Positions 8,471 through 17,497 of a DNA stretch of 64,000 nt are shown one piece after another; within the stretch, counting starts at the first letter, position 1; every line of letters begins with the position of its first letter. The position numbers and the translations under genes were made by a program. Origin of the DNA: Cylindrospermum sp. FACHB-282 (lineage in GTDB: Bacteria > Cyanobacteriota > Cyanobacteriia > Cyanobacteriales > Nostocaceae); contig NZ_JACJRJ010000013.1 of NCBI RefSeq assembly GCF_014697195.1, positions 1 through 64,000 on the forward strand. The letters are read 5' to 3'. The notes below the pieces were generated by a model. That model had not been told where the DNA came from, did no database searches, and saw nothing but the letters and a program-made list of their open reading frames with translations.

Positions 8471-8773
8471 ATGCAAGTTGCCAAAGTCCGTGGCACAGTA
8501 GTCAGCACGCAAAAAGATCCCAGTCTTAGAGGTGTGAAACTGCTGCTGTTGCAATTAGTAGATGAAAACGGAAACATCCTCCCAGAATATGAGGTAGCAG
8601 CAGATATTGTGGGTGCAGGAGTAGATGAGTGGGTGCTTGTCAGTCGTGGTAGTGCCGCTCGTCAAATTCTTGGTAATGAACAACGTCCGTTAGATGCAGC
8701 AGTAGTGGCGATCATAGATACTATTCACGTTGAAGATCGCGTCATTTACAGCAAAAAAGACCAATATCGATAG
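8471..8773 (+). CDS. ccmL: Carboxysome vertex pentamer protein CcmL
   Basis: The 100-residue protein is of the EutN/CcmL family, whose pentamers close the icosahedral vertices of the carboxysome shell. The N-terminal MQVAKVRGTVVSTQKDPSL and the central DIVGAGVDEWVLVSRGSAAR are family signatures. The length equals the usual CcmL. The ATG is only 6 bases after the ccmK1 stop with no strong ribosome site, which suggests translational coupling. Confidence 0.95.
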   Translation: MQVAKVRGTVVSTQKDPSLRGVKLLLLQLVDENGNILPEYEVAADIVGAGVDEWVLVSRGSAARQILGNEQRPLDAAVVAIIDTIHVEDRVIYSKKDQYR

Positions 8774-8885
8774 TCAATGGTCATTAGTCATTAGTCAATG
8801 GTCATTAGTCAATGGTCACTAGTTGAATAAAAACAACTGACAACTGACAAATGACGACTGACAAATGACCACTGAACATCTGACA
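8774..8885. repeat. Short tandem repeats between ccmL and ccmM
   Basis: Repeated GTCATTAGTCAATG-type units are followed by complementary CTGACAAATGAC-type units, so the RNA could fold into a long hairpin within the ccm transcript. This is a typical STRR-type intergenic array. Confidence 0.75.
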
Positions 8886-8913
8886 AAAAGCTTATTTCAG
8901 GAGGAATCTCGCG

Positions 8914-10557
8914 ATGGTAGTCCGCAGCACGGCGGCACCCCCAACTCCTTGGTCAAGGAGTTTAGCTGAACCCCAAATCCACCCAAGCGCTTTTGTACAC
9001 TCTTCTGCCAACATTATTGGGGATGTGCTGATAGGTGCAAATGTAATCGTTGCCCCAGGGACTTCGATTAGAGCGGATGAAGGTACGCCCTTTTATATCG
9101 GTGAAAACACCAATATTCAAGATGGTGTGGTCATTCATGGGTTGGAGCAAGGCCGAGTAGTTGGCGATGATGAAAATCAATACTCGGTATGGGTTGGCAA
9201 TAATGCTTCCATTACCCACATGGCTCTAATTCATGGGCCAGCTTATGTAGGGGATAATTCTTTTATTGGCTTTCGCTCTACGGTATTTAATGCCAGGGTG
9301 GGTGCAGGTTGCATCGTGATGATGCACGCCTTGATCCAAGACGTAGAAATTCCCCCAGGTAAGTATGTGCCTTCGGGAGCGATAATCACTAGCCAGCAGC
9401 AGGCTGACCGCTTGCCAGATGTTCAAAAGCAGGATCAGCAATTTGCCCATCATGTGGTTGGAATTAATCAGGCATTGCGATCTGGTTATCGCTGTGCTGC
9501 GGATAGCAAGTGTATTGCACCCATTCGGGATGAAATAGCTAAATCTTATACAAGTATTACGGTTGAAGAATTGGAAAGGAGTAGTGAAGTGGCCAGCAAG
9601 AGTTTGGGTGCAGAAACGGTAGAGCAGTTGCGCTATCTATTAGAACAAGGGTATAAAATTGGTACAGAACACGTAGATCAAAGACGGTTCCGTACGGGTT
9701 GTTGGACTAGCTGTCAGCCGATTGAACCGAGATCAGTCGGTGAGGCGATCGCCGCTTTAGAAAGTTGTCTGGCAGACCACAGCGGCGAGTATGTCCGTTT
9801 GTTTGGCATTGACAACGGTAGACGGCGGGTGTTAGAAACCATCGTCCAACGTCCCGATGGGGTAACTACAGTAGTGTCTGGCTTTAAAGCTCCTGGGAGT
9901 CAGTCCAATGGCAGTTACAACGGTAACGGTAACGGCAACGGCAGCAGCGCGAGTAGTGCCAAAATCAGTACTGAAACCGTAGACCAAATCCGCCAACTTT
10001 TGGCAGGTGGCTACAGAATAGGTATGGAACACGTAGATGAGCGGCGTTTCCGCACAGGTTCTTGGACTAGTTGCCAGCCAGTGGAAGGAACTTCGATCAA
10101 TGAAGTGATTTCTGCTTTAGAAGGTTGTATAGAAAGCCATCCAGGGGAGTATGTGCGGTTAATTGGCATTGATAGCAAAGCCAAACGGCGGGTATTAGAA
10201 ACCATTATTCAACGACCCAATGGTCAAGTTAGTTCACCTGGTAGTCAGAAATCAGTTGCTAGTAAATCATCAGCCACTACCTCAGTTGTTAGTAGCAGCT
10301 TGAGTTCTGAAGTAGTGGAGCAACTGCGGCAACTATTAGCTAGTGGTTATAAAATAAGCGCCGAACACGTAGACCAGCGGCGGTTCCGGATGGGTTCCTG
10401 GGCTAGCTGTGGTCAAATTCAGACTACATCAGACCGAGAAGCGATCGCGGCATTGTCCGGCTACCTCGCTGAATATCAAGGTGAATATGTGCGCTTAATT
10501 GGCGTTGACCCCAAAGCGAAGCGCCGGGTATTGGAAACAATTATCCAACGTCCATAG
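8914..10557 (+). CDS. ccmM: Carboxysome scaffold and gamma-carbonic anhydrase CcmM
   Basis: CcmM links Rubisco into the carboxysome core. Residues about 20-205 are a left-handed beta-helix gamma-carbonic anhydrase. The zinc ligands H75, H102 and H107 and the cysteines C194 and C200, which form a disulfide in active homologues, are all present, so the domain is probably catalytic. Three Rubisco small-subunit-like modules follow (about 231-314, 351-434, 463-547), joined by Ser/Gly/Asn-rich linkers. Only module 1 has the extra Cys of GCWTSC. An internal ribosome site and GTG at codon 226 would give the short form of about 35 kDa. The start has a strong AGGAGG site. Confidence 0.96.
   Translation: MVVRSTAAPPTPWSRSLAEPQIHPSAFVHSSANIIGDVLIGANVIVAPGTSIRADEGTPFYIGENTNIQDGVVIHGLEQGRVVGDDENQYSVWVGNNASITHMALIHGPAYVGDNSFIGFRSTVFNARVGAGCIVMMHALIQDVEIPPGKYVPSGAIITSQQQADRLPDVQKQDQQFAHHVVGINQALRSGYRCAADSKCIAPIRDEIAKSYTSITVEELERSSEVASKSLGAETVEQLRYLLEQGYKIGTEHVDQRRFRTGCWTSCQPIEPRSVGEAIAALESCLADHSGEYVRLFGIDNGRRRVLETIVQRPDGVTTVVSGFKAPGSQSNGSYNGNGNGNGSSASSAKISTETVDQIRQLLAGGYRIGMEHVDERRFRTGSWTSCQPVEGTSINEVISALEGCIESHPGEYVRLIGIDSKAKRRVLETIIQRPNGQVSSPGSQKSVASKSSATTSVVSSSLSSEVVEQLRQLLASGYKISAEHVDQRRFRMGSWASCGQIQTTSDREAIAALSGYLAEYQGEYVRLIGVDPKAKRRVLETIIQRP
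9575..9591 (+). promoter_or_regulatory. Internal ribosome site and GTG start for short CcmM
   Basis: AAAGGAG at 9575-9581 is seven bases before an in-frame GTG at 9589 (codon 226 of CcmM), exactly between the carbonic anhydrase domain and the first small-subunit-like module. The product would be 322 residues. Internal initiation giving a CcmM35 form is established in Synechococcus PCC 7942; here it is inferred from sequence. Confidence 0.7.
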
Positions 10558-10622
10558 TAATGGCTAATGGGTAATCAGCACTCCAATAACCAATAACCAG
10601 TTACCAATTATCCCTTACCATT
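10558..10622. repeat. Short repeats between ccmM and ccmN
   Basis: The spacer is made of ACCAATAACCAGTTACC-type units related to the STRR arrays elsewhere in the window. No promoter is evident. Confidence 0.5.
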
Positions 10623-10656
10623 CAAATTTTTTCCGGCTTCCGAGGTTACAAATCCC

Positions 10657-11421
10657 ATGTCTGTGCCGCCACTGCGCCTCAGCAACAACTTTGATTCTTA
10701 TATTAGTGGCGAGGTGACTATTCACGAGAGTGCAGTACTCGCACCAGGAGTAATCCTCCAAGCGGCTGTAAACAGCAAAATTATTATCGGTCCAGGAGTC
10801 TGTATTGGCATGGGAACAATTCTCCAAGTCCATGAAGGCATCCTTGAAGTAGAAGCAGGGGCAAACCTGGGAGCCGGTTTTTTAATGGTTGGCAAGGGGA
10901 AAATCGGTACAAATGCTTGCATCGGTTCAGCGACAACAGTTTTTCACTGTTCTGTTGAACCGGGACAAGTAGTTCCACCCGGTTCAATTTTGGGTGACAC
11001 CAGTAGACAGATTAGTGAAACAGAACAACCGGAAGCATCCGCCACTAGCCCCACTTCTACAAGTACTGAGAAGCCAGAAGAAAATGCCCAGGTGATTTCC
11101 TCAAATAACCTCTCGGCATCAGCTTTTATGGAGTTAAAGTACCAGTCTACTTTCATGTCCAAGTCTTCTCCCACTCCTGGGAGCCAGTCTCCTCCTAAAG
11201 GGGAAGATACCAAGGTTGCTGACTCCACCCTAGAAGAAGATGCCCAGAAGGCAGCTACAGAAGTCGAAACTCAGGAATCAGAACCCAAACAGCCTGATGC
11301 TGAATCCCCTAATATTTTCGGGGCGCAAATTTATGGGCAAAGCAGCATCCAAAGGTTGTTGTCCACATTGTTGCCCCATAGGCAATCTTTGAGCAACCCA
11401 AACAACAATCAGTTTGAATAA
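10657..11421 (+). CDS. ccmN: Carboxysome assembly protein CcmN
   Basis: CcmN binds CcmM and recruits the shell through a C-terminal encapsulation peptide. The N-terminal 125 residues are hexapeptide-repeat beta-helix (for example VTIHESAVLAPGVILQAAV). A long Ser/Thr/Pro/Glu-rich linker follows (about 128-215). The C-terminus holds an amphipathic helix (IYGQSSIQRLLSTLLPHRQS) matching the encapsulation peptide. The 254-residue length is at the long side for CcmN because of the linker. The gene is 99 bases after ccmM in the same direction. Confidence 0.92.
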   Translation: MSVPPLRLSNNFDSYISGEVTIHESAVLAPGVILQAAVNSKIIIGPGVCIGMGTILQVHEGILEVEAGANLGAGFLMVGKGKIGTNACIGSATTVFHCSVEPGQVVPPGSILGDTSRQISETEQPEASATSPTSTSTEKPEENAQVISSNNLSASAFMELKYQSTFMSKSSPTPGSQSPPKGEDTKVADSTLEEDAQKAATEVETQESEPKQPDAESPNIFGAQIYGQSSIQRLLSTLLPHRQSLSNPNNNQFE

Positions 11422-11583
11422 AAATGTCGTGCTTTTTGGGGTTTCATTAAAGTTATCCAATTTTGGACAGGTTGTTCCCAAGGGCAAAGCCGATCATCTA
11501 GAGCCAGTCAGATCGTGTTTCCGGCCAAATTAAATCCAAGAAGCCTTTCACCGAACCCTACTTCTTTGTAAGTTATCAGTTTT

Positions 11584-12390
11584 GTGAGTATCCTGGATAG
11601 TATGGAGACATATAATCAACTTTCTATTAGTACCATCCAGGCATCCCGTCGTCGAGACAACCACAAGGATACTGCCTTGGGTTTAGTCTCTACCCGCAGC
11701 TTTCCAGCTATAGTTGGCACAGCGGATATGATGCTGAAATCGGCTGGGGTTCACCTAGTTGGGTATGAAAAAATTGGTGGCGGCCACTGTACTGCTATCG
11801 TTCGGGGTGGAATTGCTGATGTGCGTCTAGCTGTAGAAGCTGGTGCCCAAACTGCTGAACAGTTTGGTCAGTTGGTTTCTAGCTTAGTGATTCCCCGACC
11901 TTATCCCAATCTTGAAGTAGTGCTGCCGATTACCAATCGCCTCAATCAAATAATGCAGGAAGGTAATTACAGCCGTCTGAGCAATCAAGCAATTGGCTTA
12001 GTGGAAACACGAGGATTTCCGGCTATGGTTGGCGCCTGTGATGCGATGCTCAAATCTGCTAATGTCCATTTGGCTGCTTATGAAAAAATTGGTGCTGGTT
12101 TGTGTACAGCAATTATTCGCGGCTCTGTGGCAAACGTTGCGGTAGCAGTGGAAGCGGGGATGTTCGAGGCAGAACGCATTGGAGAGTTGAATGCAGTCAT
12201 GGTGATTCCTCGACCACTGGATGATTTGGAGCAAACATTGCCCCTAGCAAGTTGCTGGATAGAAGAACGTCAACCGTTAAATTTGCCAGTGAATATCAAG
12301 GAGCAAGTTGCCGAATTAGAGGTGCTAAAGTTGCCAGATTTATCCACTTTACCTGTCAAAGTTCCTGAAGAATTATGGAATGATGAATGA
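11584..12390 (+). CDS. ccmO: Carboxysome shell protein CcmO (tandem BMC)
   Basis: Two BMC domains in one chain (about residues 34-120 and 137-223, starting ALGLVSTRSFPAIVG and AIGLVETRGFPAMVG) mark CcmO, a pseudohexameric trimer in the shell. The 268-residue length is typical. The frame opens at GTG 11584; the in-frame ATG at 11602 is also a plausible start. The last 45 residues are a charged, probably flexible tail. It lies 162 bases after ccmN, so this genome keeps ccmO in the main operon rather than at a separate locus. Confidence 0.93.
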   Translation: MSILDSMETYNQLSISTIQASRRRDNHKDTALGLVSTRSFPAIVGTADMMLKSAGVHLVGYEKIGGGHCTAIVRGGIADVRLAVEAGAQTAEQFGQLVSSLVIPRPYPNLEVVLPITNRLNQIMQEGNYSRLSNQAIGLVETRGFPAMVGACDAMLKSANVHLAAYEKIGAGLCTAIIRGSVANVAVAVEAGMFEAERIGELNAVMVIPRPLDDLEQTLPLASCWIEERQPLNLPVNIKEQVAELEVLKLPDLSTLPVKVPEELWNDE

Positions 12391-12475
12391 TGAACCAGAA
12401 ATGGTGAATGATCAATGATGGATTGCAGGCAATCTTCATTTAGCACTCGCTATTCACTATTCATCATTCACCGTT
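12383..12475. repeat. ATGATGAAT-type short repeats and inverted copy after ccmO
   Basis: AATGATGAATGATGAACC-like units are followed by an inverted partner (TTCACTATTCATCATTCACC). The stretch could form a stem-loop at the end of the ccm transcript, but it lacks a clean U-tract. Confidence 0.5.
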
Positions 12476-12685
12476 TGTTAAAAGGCATCTTACGCTTTGC
12501 TCATATTTCTGATGATAGCTTCTCCAATCCATAAGTCCAATACCCATCTTCTAATAGCGGGCATAGATTTTTATCTATACTAAAACTCGTAACTTTAAAT
12601 GAGTAACTCTAGATGATTTGCTAGTGTTCAGTGATACTAAATATATATCTATGAATCGCTATTAGCTATTAGAGGAGAATCACTC

Positions 12686-13627
12686 TTGAATCAAGCGACG
12701 CTGCACCAGCTGAAGGTGTTCGAGGCGGCGGCACGGCATAGCAGCTTTACTCGTGCTGCTGAGGAATTGTTTCTCACCCAACCTACCGTATCGATGCAAA
12801 TCAAGCAACTCACAAAATCCGTAGGGTTGCCATTATTTGAGCAGGTGGGGAAGCGCTTGTATCTGACGGAGGCTGGACGGGAATTATCTGTAACTTGCCG
12901 TCAGATATTTGAAACCATAGCCCAATTTGAAATGAAGGTAGCGGATTTAAAAGGGCTAAAACAGGGACAATTACGCTTGGCAGTAATTACCACAGCAAAA
13001 TATTTCATACCGCGTTTGTTAGGGCGGTTTTGCCAACTTTACCCAGGAATTGATATCTCGCTGCAGGTAACGAACCACGAGGGGATTTTGGAGAGGATGG
13101 CCAGTAATATGGATGACTTATATGTTATGAGTCAAGTTCCAGAGAATACTGACGTCACTTTTGAGCCATTTTTAGAAAATCCTTTGGTAGTTTTTGCACC
13201 CATTAATCATCCCTTATCCCAGGAAAAAAATATTCCTATACAACGCCTGGCCGATGAACCTTTTATTATGCGAGAACCTGGTTCAGGTACACGGCGTGCT
13301 ACTCAAAGTCTCTTCGATGAACATGGAGTCAAGGTAAAAGTTAAGCTGGAATTGGGGAGTAACGAAGCAATTAAACAAGCGATCGTTGGGGGTTTAGGAA
13401 TTTCTGTTTTATCTCGCCATACCTTATTAACAGATGCGTTAGAGTTCAGCATTTTGGATGTCCAACACTTTCCCATTCCGCGACATTGGTACATGGTTTA
13501 TCCATCCGGCAAACAGTTATCTATTGTTGCTCGTGCCTATTATGAATATCTACTAGAAGCGGCAAAGGAAATTGTGACACGAGACACTGCTATTACTAGT
13601 GCTATGGTTGGGAAAATTCAAGAGTAA
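12686..13627 (+). CDS. cmpR: LysR-type regulator, CmpR/RbcR-like
   Basis: This 313-residue LysR-type regulator has an N-terminal winged helix-turn-helix (residues about 4-62, with FTRAAEELFLTQPTVSMQIK) and a periplasmic-binding-type effector domain (about 90-300). Cyanobacterial regulators of this type (CmpR, RbcR, NdhR) control inorganic carbon uptake and fixation genes, and its place directly after the ccm operon supports that role. CmpR is preferred from the gene position in related genomes; RbcR cannot be excluded. The start is TTG with AGAGGAG eight bases upstream. Confidence 0.8.
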   Translation: MNQATLHQLKVFEAAARHSSFTRAAEELFLTQPTVSMQIKQLTKSVGLPLFEQVGKRLYLTEAGRELSVTCRQIFETIAQFEMKVADLKGLKQGQLRLAVITTAKYFIPRLLGRFCQLYPGIDISLQVTNHEGILERMASNMDDLYVMSQVPENTDVTFEPFLENPLVVFAPINHPLSQEKNIPIQRLADEPFIMREPGSGTRRATQSLFDEHGVKVKVKLELGSNEAIKQAIVGGLGISVLSRHTLLTDALEFSILDVQHFPIPRHWYMVYPSGKQLSIVARAYYEYLLEAAKEIVTRDTAITSAMVGKIQE

Positions 13628-13780
13628 AATCTGAAGGATGAAGGCTGAAACCCTACCTCCATCCTTCAACCGCTACTACATCACCTTGTTTGGATACAAA
13701 ATAGCCAATGGCTTGACGGTGAGACCAAGAAGTATTAAAAATTAACCAGCGGAACCATTATAAATTGGGGAAAACTGGAA

Positions 13781-15406
13781 GTGGTTAACCCGGAAAAATC
13801 GTCTTGGTGTAAAACAGTACAAAGCCAGATTGTTGCTGTGACCGTGTATGCTGACAAAGCCCTAGTTACACGGCGGGGTGTGGTGTCTTTAACAGGACTG
13901 GAACGGGAATTAGTGATTACACCCCTGCCGTTGACTGTAGAAACTGAATCTGTGAGGGTGAGCGGTACGGGTACAGTAGGAGTGCGCTTGCTAGGAGTGA
14001 GTAGCGTGAGCCTCTACACCACCGAACCCACTGCCGAGGGAGTGGCACAGTTGACGCGCCAAATTCAGCAACTAGAAGCCGAAAAACTCCACCTGCAAGC
14101 TCAAATACAAGCTTTGGCATTGCAATCTAGTTTTATTGCAGGATTGCGCGAAAAAACAGAGCAACCCTTTGCTCAGAGTCTAGCGCGGAAAAATATCAGC
14201 CTCAGTGAAACTTTGGATTTCCTCAACTTTGTCGGTAGCCAATATAGTGAATATGCGATCGCTTCTGGGGAGTACAAAAGCCAACAGCAGGAATTAGACA
14301 AGCAGTTACAAGTACTCCGCACCGCATTACAAAAAATCCAAACTCCCAATATCCAAGAAAGCCTGAGCTTAATTGTGGCAGTTGAAGTCTCAGGTGTGGG
14401 TGAGTTTGACCTAGAGGTTTCCTATGTGGTGAATCGCGCTAGCTGGAGTCCGCTTTATGACTTGCGGGTCGATAGCATCAGGGATATCGTACATCTGAGC
14501 TACCTCGCAGAAGTTACCCAAAGTACCGGCGAAGATTGGCTAGGTGTGGCCCTTACTCTTTCTACAGCCAAACCAGGTTTAGGAACACTCCCACCGAAAC
14601 TTGTACCTTGGTATATCAGCACTCCACAGCCATCAATAGGACGACGTCGAGAAGTTATGCTTCCACCTGCAGCTGCTATGATGGCTCGGTCTGCTCCCCC
14701 TGGTGAAGGAAGTTGGGAAGCAGAAGAGGAACCAGCAGAGGTAAATTTCATCCCAGCGGAAATCGTTGTGGCTGAAGTCGCCAAAGAAGGAGGTGTAGTC
14801 ACTTTTAAATTGAATAGCGGCGGTAACATTAAGAGTGATGGTACACCCCATAAAACGACAATTTTTAATGACGATTATCCTTGTAACTTTGAGTATGTGG
14901 CAATGCCACGTTTAGTAAGCTTTGCTTATTTGCAAGCCAAGGTGAAAAATAGTCCCAACGGGGCGACTTTGTTACCCGGTAAGGCGAATATTTTTCGGGA
15001 TAATACTTTTGTTGGTACAACTGAGTTAGAGAATATTGCACCAGGGCAAGAATTCAAACTTAACTTAGGAATTGACGAAGGTTTGAAAATTGAGCGTAAC
15101 TTAGTTGAGCGTCAGGTTGACAAAAAACTGATGAGCAAACAACGCCGCATTACTTATGGTTATCGGTTAATAATTACTAATTTACTCAATCTAGAAACCC
15201 ATCTGAAATTAACTGAACAATTGCCAGTCAGTCGCAATGAAGAAATTAAGGTGCGCCTCAACCAAAGCAACCCGCAAATTCAACTTAGTGAAATGGGAAT
15301 TTTGGCATGGGGATTAACTCTTCCACCCCAGGAAAAACGAGAAATATATTATCAATTCACCGTTGAGCATCCGCCGGAATTAACCGTGGTGGGATTAGAT
15401 ATTTAG
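13781..15406 (+). CDS. MuiA-like protein (DUF4140/DUF4139)
   Basis: The 541-residue protein has the layout of the 'mucoidy inhibitor MuiA' family. An N-terminal DUF4140-type domain (VTVYADKALVTRRGVVSL) is followed by a coiled coil (about 85-190) and a C-terminal DUF4139 domain (from VSYVVNRASWSPLYDLRV to the end). The biochemical role is not known. A Pro/Glu-rich linker lies at about 285-330. No signal peptide is seen. The frame starts with GTG at 13781. Confidence 0.85.
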   Translation: MVNPEKSSWCKTVQSQIVAVTVYADKALVTRRGVVSLTGLERELVITPLPLTVETESVRVSGTGTVGVRLLGVSSVSLYTTEPTAEGVAQLTRQIQQLEAEKLHLQAQIQALALQSSFIAGLREKTEQPFAQSLARKNISLSETLDFLNFVGSQYSEYAIASGEYKSQQQELDKQLQVLRTALQKIQTPNIQESLSLIVAVEVSGVGEFDLEVSYVVNRASWSPLYDLRVDSIRDIVHLSYLAEVTQSTGEDWLGVALTLSTAKPGLGTLPPKLVPWYISTPQPSIGRRREVMLPPAAAMMARSAPPGEGSWEAEEEPAEVNFIPAEIVVAEVAKEGGVVTFKLNSGGNIKSDGTPHKTTIFNDDYPCNFEYVAMPRLVSFAYLQAKVKNSPNGATLLPGKANIFRDNTFVGTTELENIAPGQEFKLNLGIDEGLKIERNLVERQVDKKLMSKQRRITYGYRLIITNLLNLETHLKLTEQLPVSRNEEIKVRLNQSNPQIQLSEMGILAWGLTLPPQEKREIYYQFTVEHPPELTVVGLDI

Positions 15407-15482
15407 TATTTGTCTTTGTGGTGTAAAAATTGGTTTTTAACGAACCGCAGAGACTTGAATTATAAAAATTAATCATAGGGAA

Positions 15483-16223
15483 ATGGCTGAAAATTCCTTT
15501 AATTCTGATAAACTCATTTCGGAAAACCAACCAAATCCTTCTACCGGCTTAACAGACTCGCAACGACAGCGTTTACAACAGCGACATGATATACTTTCGG
15601 CAGAGTGGCAGCTAAGAAGTGACAAGTTGAAGAAACTGCGGAAGGCTTCTGCAATTGAGGCAGGCGAAGCCATTAAGTTTAACTTAGAGCAACAAATTCT
15701 AGAAGAGGAAACTCAACTGGCACAGTTAGAGAAAGAGTTGGATGAAATTGAGCAAAATCTAAACCTTGGTGCAGCATTTTCTAAAAATTTAGCCCAACCT
15801 ATTTTCAATAAACCTAATAAAGTCTGCAATGCACTTGCTAGACAGGGGCTTCATTCTCAATCATGGACTTATGATGAACTGGGGTATTGCTGTTCTACTC
15901 AGTGGCTTGATATTGGGAGTAAAGGCCCATTTGGGTTAGCAAATAATATTGCTTTGTATGCTGAGTCAGAAATTGCAAGTACTGTTCAGATAATCAAGCT
16001 AGTTTTAAATATCAATAATGAAGCTAGTAAACCGATAGCTATACATCAATTTAATAAATTTACCTTGGCTCTATTTGAAGAATTGAGCTTACTTATACCT
16101 GACAGATTAATGCCTTCTATTCATGAAGAAACACCAAATAGGTTTAACCAAGATTACGGCATAGTAGAGCTAAAATTGGAAATATATAGAATTAAAACTT
16201 GGAGTGTCATCATCAAGTTTTAA
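15483..16223 (+). CDS. Hypothetical protein with N-terminal coiled coil
   Basis: Not recognised as a whole. Residues about 20-90 are a charged coiled coil (QRLQQRHDILSAEWQLRSDK, then EEETQLAQLEKELDEIEQNL). It resembles the short N-terminal regions that precede NACHT, TPR or WD40 domains in cyanobacterial STAND proteins. The remainder (about 95-246) is a mixed alpha/beta domain with a few Cys and no motif I know. No effector or NTPase domain is attached. A degenerate AACGAACCGC repeat lies about 45 bases upstream. Confidence 0.6.
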   Translation: MAENSFNSDKLISENQPNPSTGLTDSQRQRLQQRHDILSAEWQLRSDKLKKLRKASAIEAGEAIKFNLEQQILEEETQLAQLEKELDEIEQNLNLGAAFSKNLAQPIFNKPNKVCNALARQGLHSQSWTYDELGYCCSTQWLDIGSKGPFGLANNIALYAESEIASTVQIIKLVLNINNEASKPIAIHQFNKFTLALFEELSLLIPDRLMPSIHEETPNRFNQDYGIVELKLEIYRIKTWSVIIKF

Positions 16224-16341
16224 AGTATCCCGTTGTCTTAACTAGCCTTTCTGACAATTTGAAGATAATATCGCAATATTCGTCAACAACAATCCACCTT
16301 CACCGATGCGCTAAACTTATAGCACTGAGACAATTGCTGCC

Positions 16342-17010
16342 ATGACTGTCGCCCAAGATTTACCAATCCCAAAAGATGTTATATTTCCCCCAGGTGATTT
16401 ATATAGTGACGAACCGCCCTTGGAAAGTGACTTACATCGGTTACAAATGACGCTACTCATCCAATGCCTTGAGTGGTTGTGGCAAAATCGTCATGATTTC
16501 TATGCATCTGGTAATATTACAATTTACTACAGCCCACGCCAGCTAAAATCTTCTGATTTTAGGGGGCCTGATTTCTTCGTGGTGCTGGGGACTGAACGCA
16601 AACCGCGCAAAAGTTGGGCTGTCTGGGAAGAAGATGGTAAGTATCCGAATGTGATTATCGAAGTGCTATCAGATTCCACAGCCGCAACAGACAGGAATTT
16701 GAAAAAGCAAATTTACCAAGATACGTTTCGCACACCAGAATACTTTTGGTTTGATCCCAATAATTTAGAGTTTGCTGGGTTTGTCTTGGTAGCTGGTAAG
16801 TATCAAGCTCTAGAAACTAATCCCCAAGGCTGGTTATGGAGTCAGCAGCTAGAGTTATTTTTGGGAGTTTATAAAGAAAATTTACGCTTGTTTACGGCTG
16901 AAGGAGAATTAGTTCCGACACCGCAAGAGGTGGCTAAACAGGAAAAAGAACGTGCTGATCGCATGGCAGCAAAATTGCGAGAATTAAATATTGATCCAGA
17001 TGCTATTTAG
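16342..17010 (+). CDS. Uma2 family (DUF820) nuclease-fold protein
   Basis: The 222-residue protein is a Uma2 member distinct from the pair at 368-2164. The core pattern GPDFFVV, NVIIEVLSDS, then DRNLKKQIYQDT and PEYFWFDP is clear, giving a D, E and K arrangement compatible with a PD-(D/E)XK site. The C-terminal tail (KQEKERADRMAAKLRELNID) is the usual charged Uma2 tail. The last 4 bases overlap the end of a convergent small gene. No palindromic insertion is present. Role unknown. Confidence 0.85.
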   Translation: MTVAQDLPIPKDVIFPPGDLYSDEPPLESDLHRLQMTLLIQCLEWLWQNRHDFYASGNITIYYSPRQLKSSDFRGPDFFVVLGTERKPRKSWAVWEEDGKYPNVIIEVLSDSTAATDRNLKKQIYQDTFRTPEYFWFDPNNLEFAGFVLVAGKYQALETNPQGWLWSQQLELFLGVYKENLRLFTAEGELVPTPQEVAKQEKERADRMAAKLRELNIDPDAI

Positions 17011-17213
17011 GGATCTTCGGGCAAAATCCATTTTGGTGGTTCCGTCATTTTTTTGCGCAGTCGTTCTTCTGCCAATTCCAGCATTTTGTCTAAGGAAGTC
17101 TCTTCGATAAACTTTGAGGCTTCTGCTCTAAACTCGGTATTAGGGCATTTATCCCCTAAAACGCAACCGTTGACACAGGCTTCAGCGCAGTTAATCTTTT
17201 GTTCCACGGTCAA
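17007..17213 (-). CDS. Small cysteine-rich cyanobacterial protein
   Basis: A 68-residue protein with four N-terminal cysteines (C9, C13, C17, C23 in INCAEACVNGCVLGDKCPN) followed by a predicted helix rich in Glu and Lys. The cysteine spacing suggests a metal or disulfide centre, but I do not recognise a family. It converges with the Uma2 gene and overlaps it by 4 bases. It has a plausible ribosome site (AGAGAGGAA) upstream of the ATG. Confidence 0.65.
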   Translation of the reverse strand: MTVEQKINCAEACVNGCVLGDKCPNTEFRAEASKFIEETSLDKMLELAEERLRKKMTEPPKWILPEDP

Positions 17214-17497
17214 TTCCTCTCTTTCTCTTTAGGTCGTTACGTCCTGGACAAAACCCTCCAGATAAATTTTACCTTGCCAGTTGCCATGCCAGTTGCCATC
17301 CAGTTAGGAATTTTGCATCACTTACCTGCTTGCTAAGGTATGGGAAACAGCCAAAGCACTGTGAGGTAAAATCTGCTAGTTCCAGTCACTTACGTAGCCT
17401 ACTATGCTGGTATTTAGGTATGAATTTTACATAAATATTAGGAGTATTTGCTTGAGCAGTACGTATTTTTTTTACTCGCAGTCTTGCACAAGAACTG

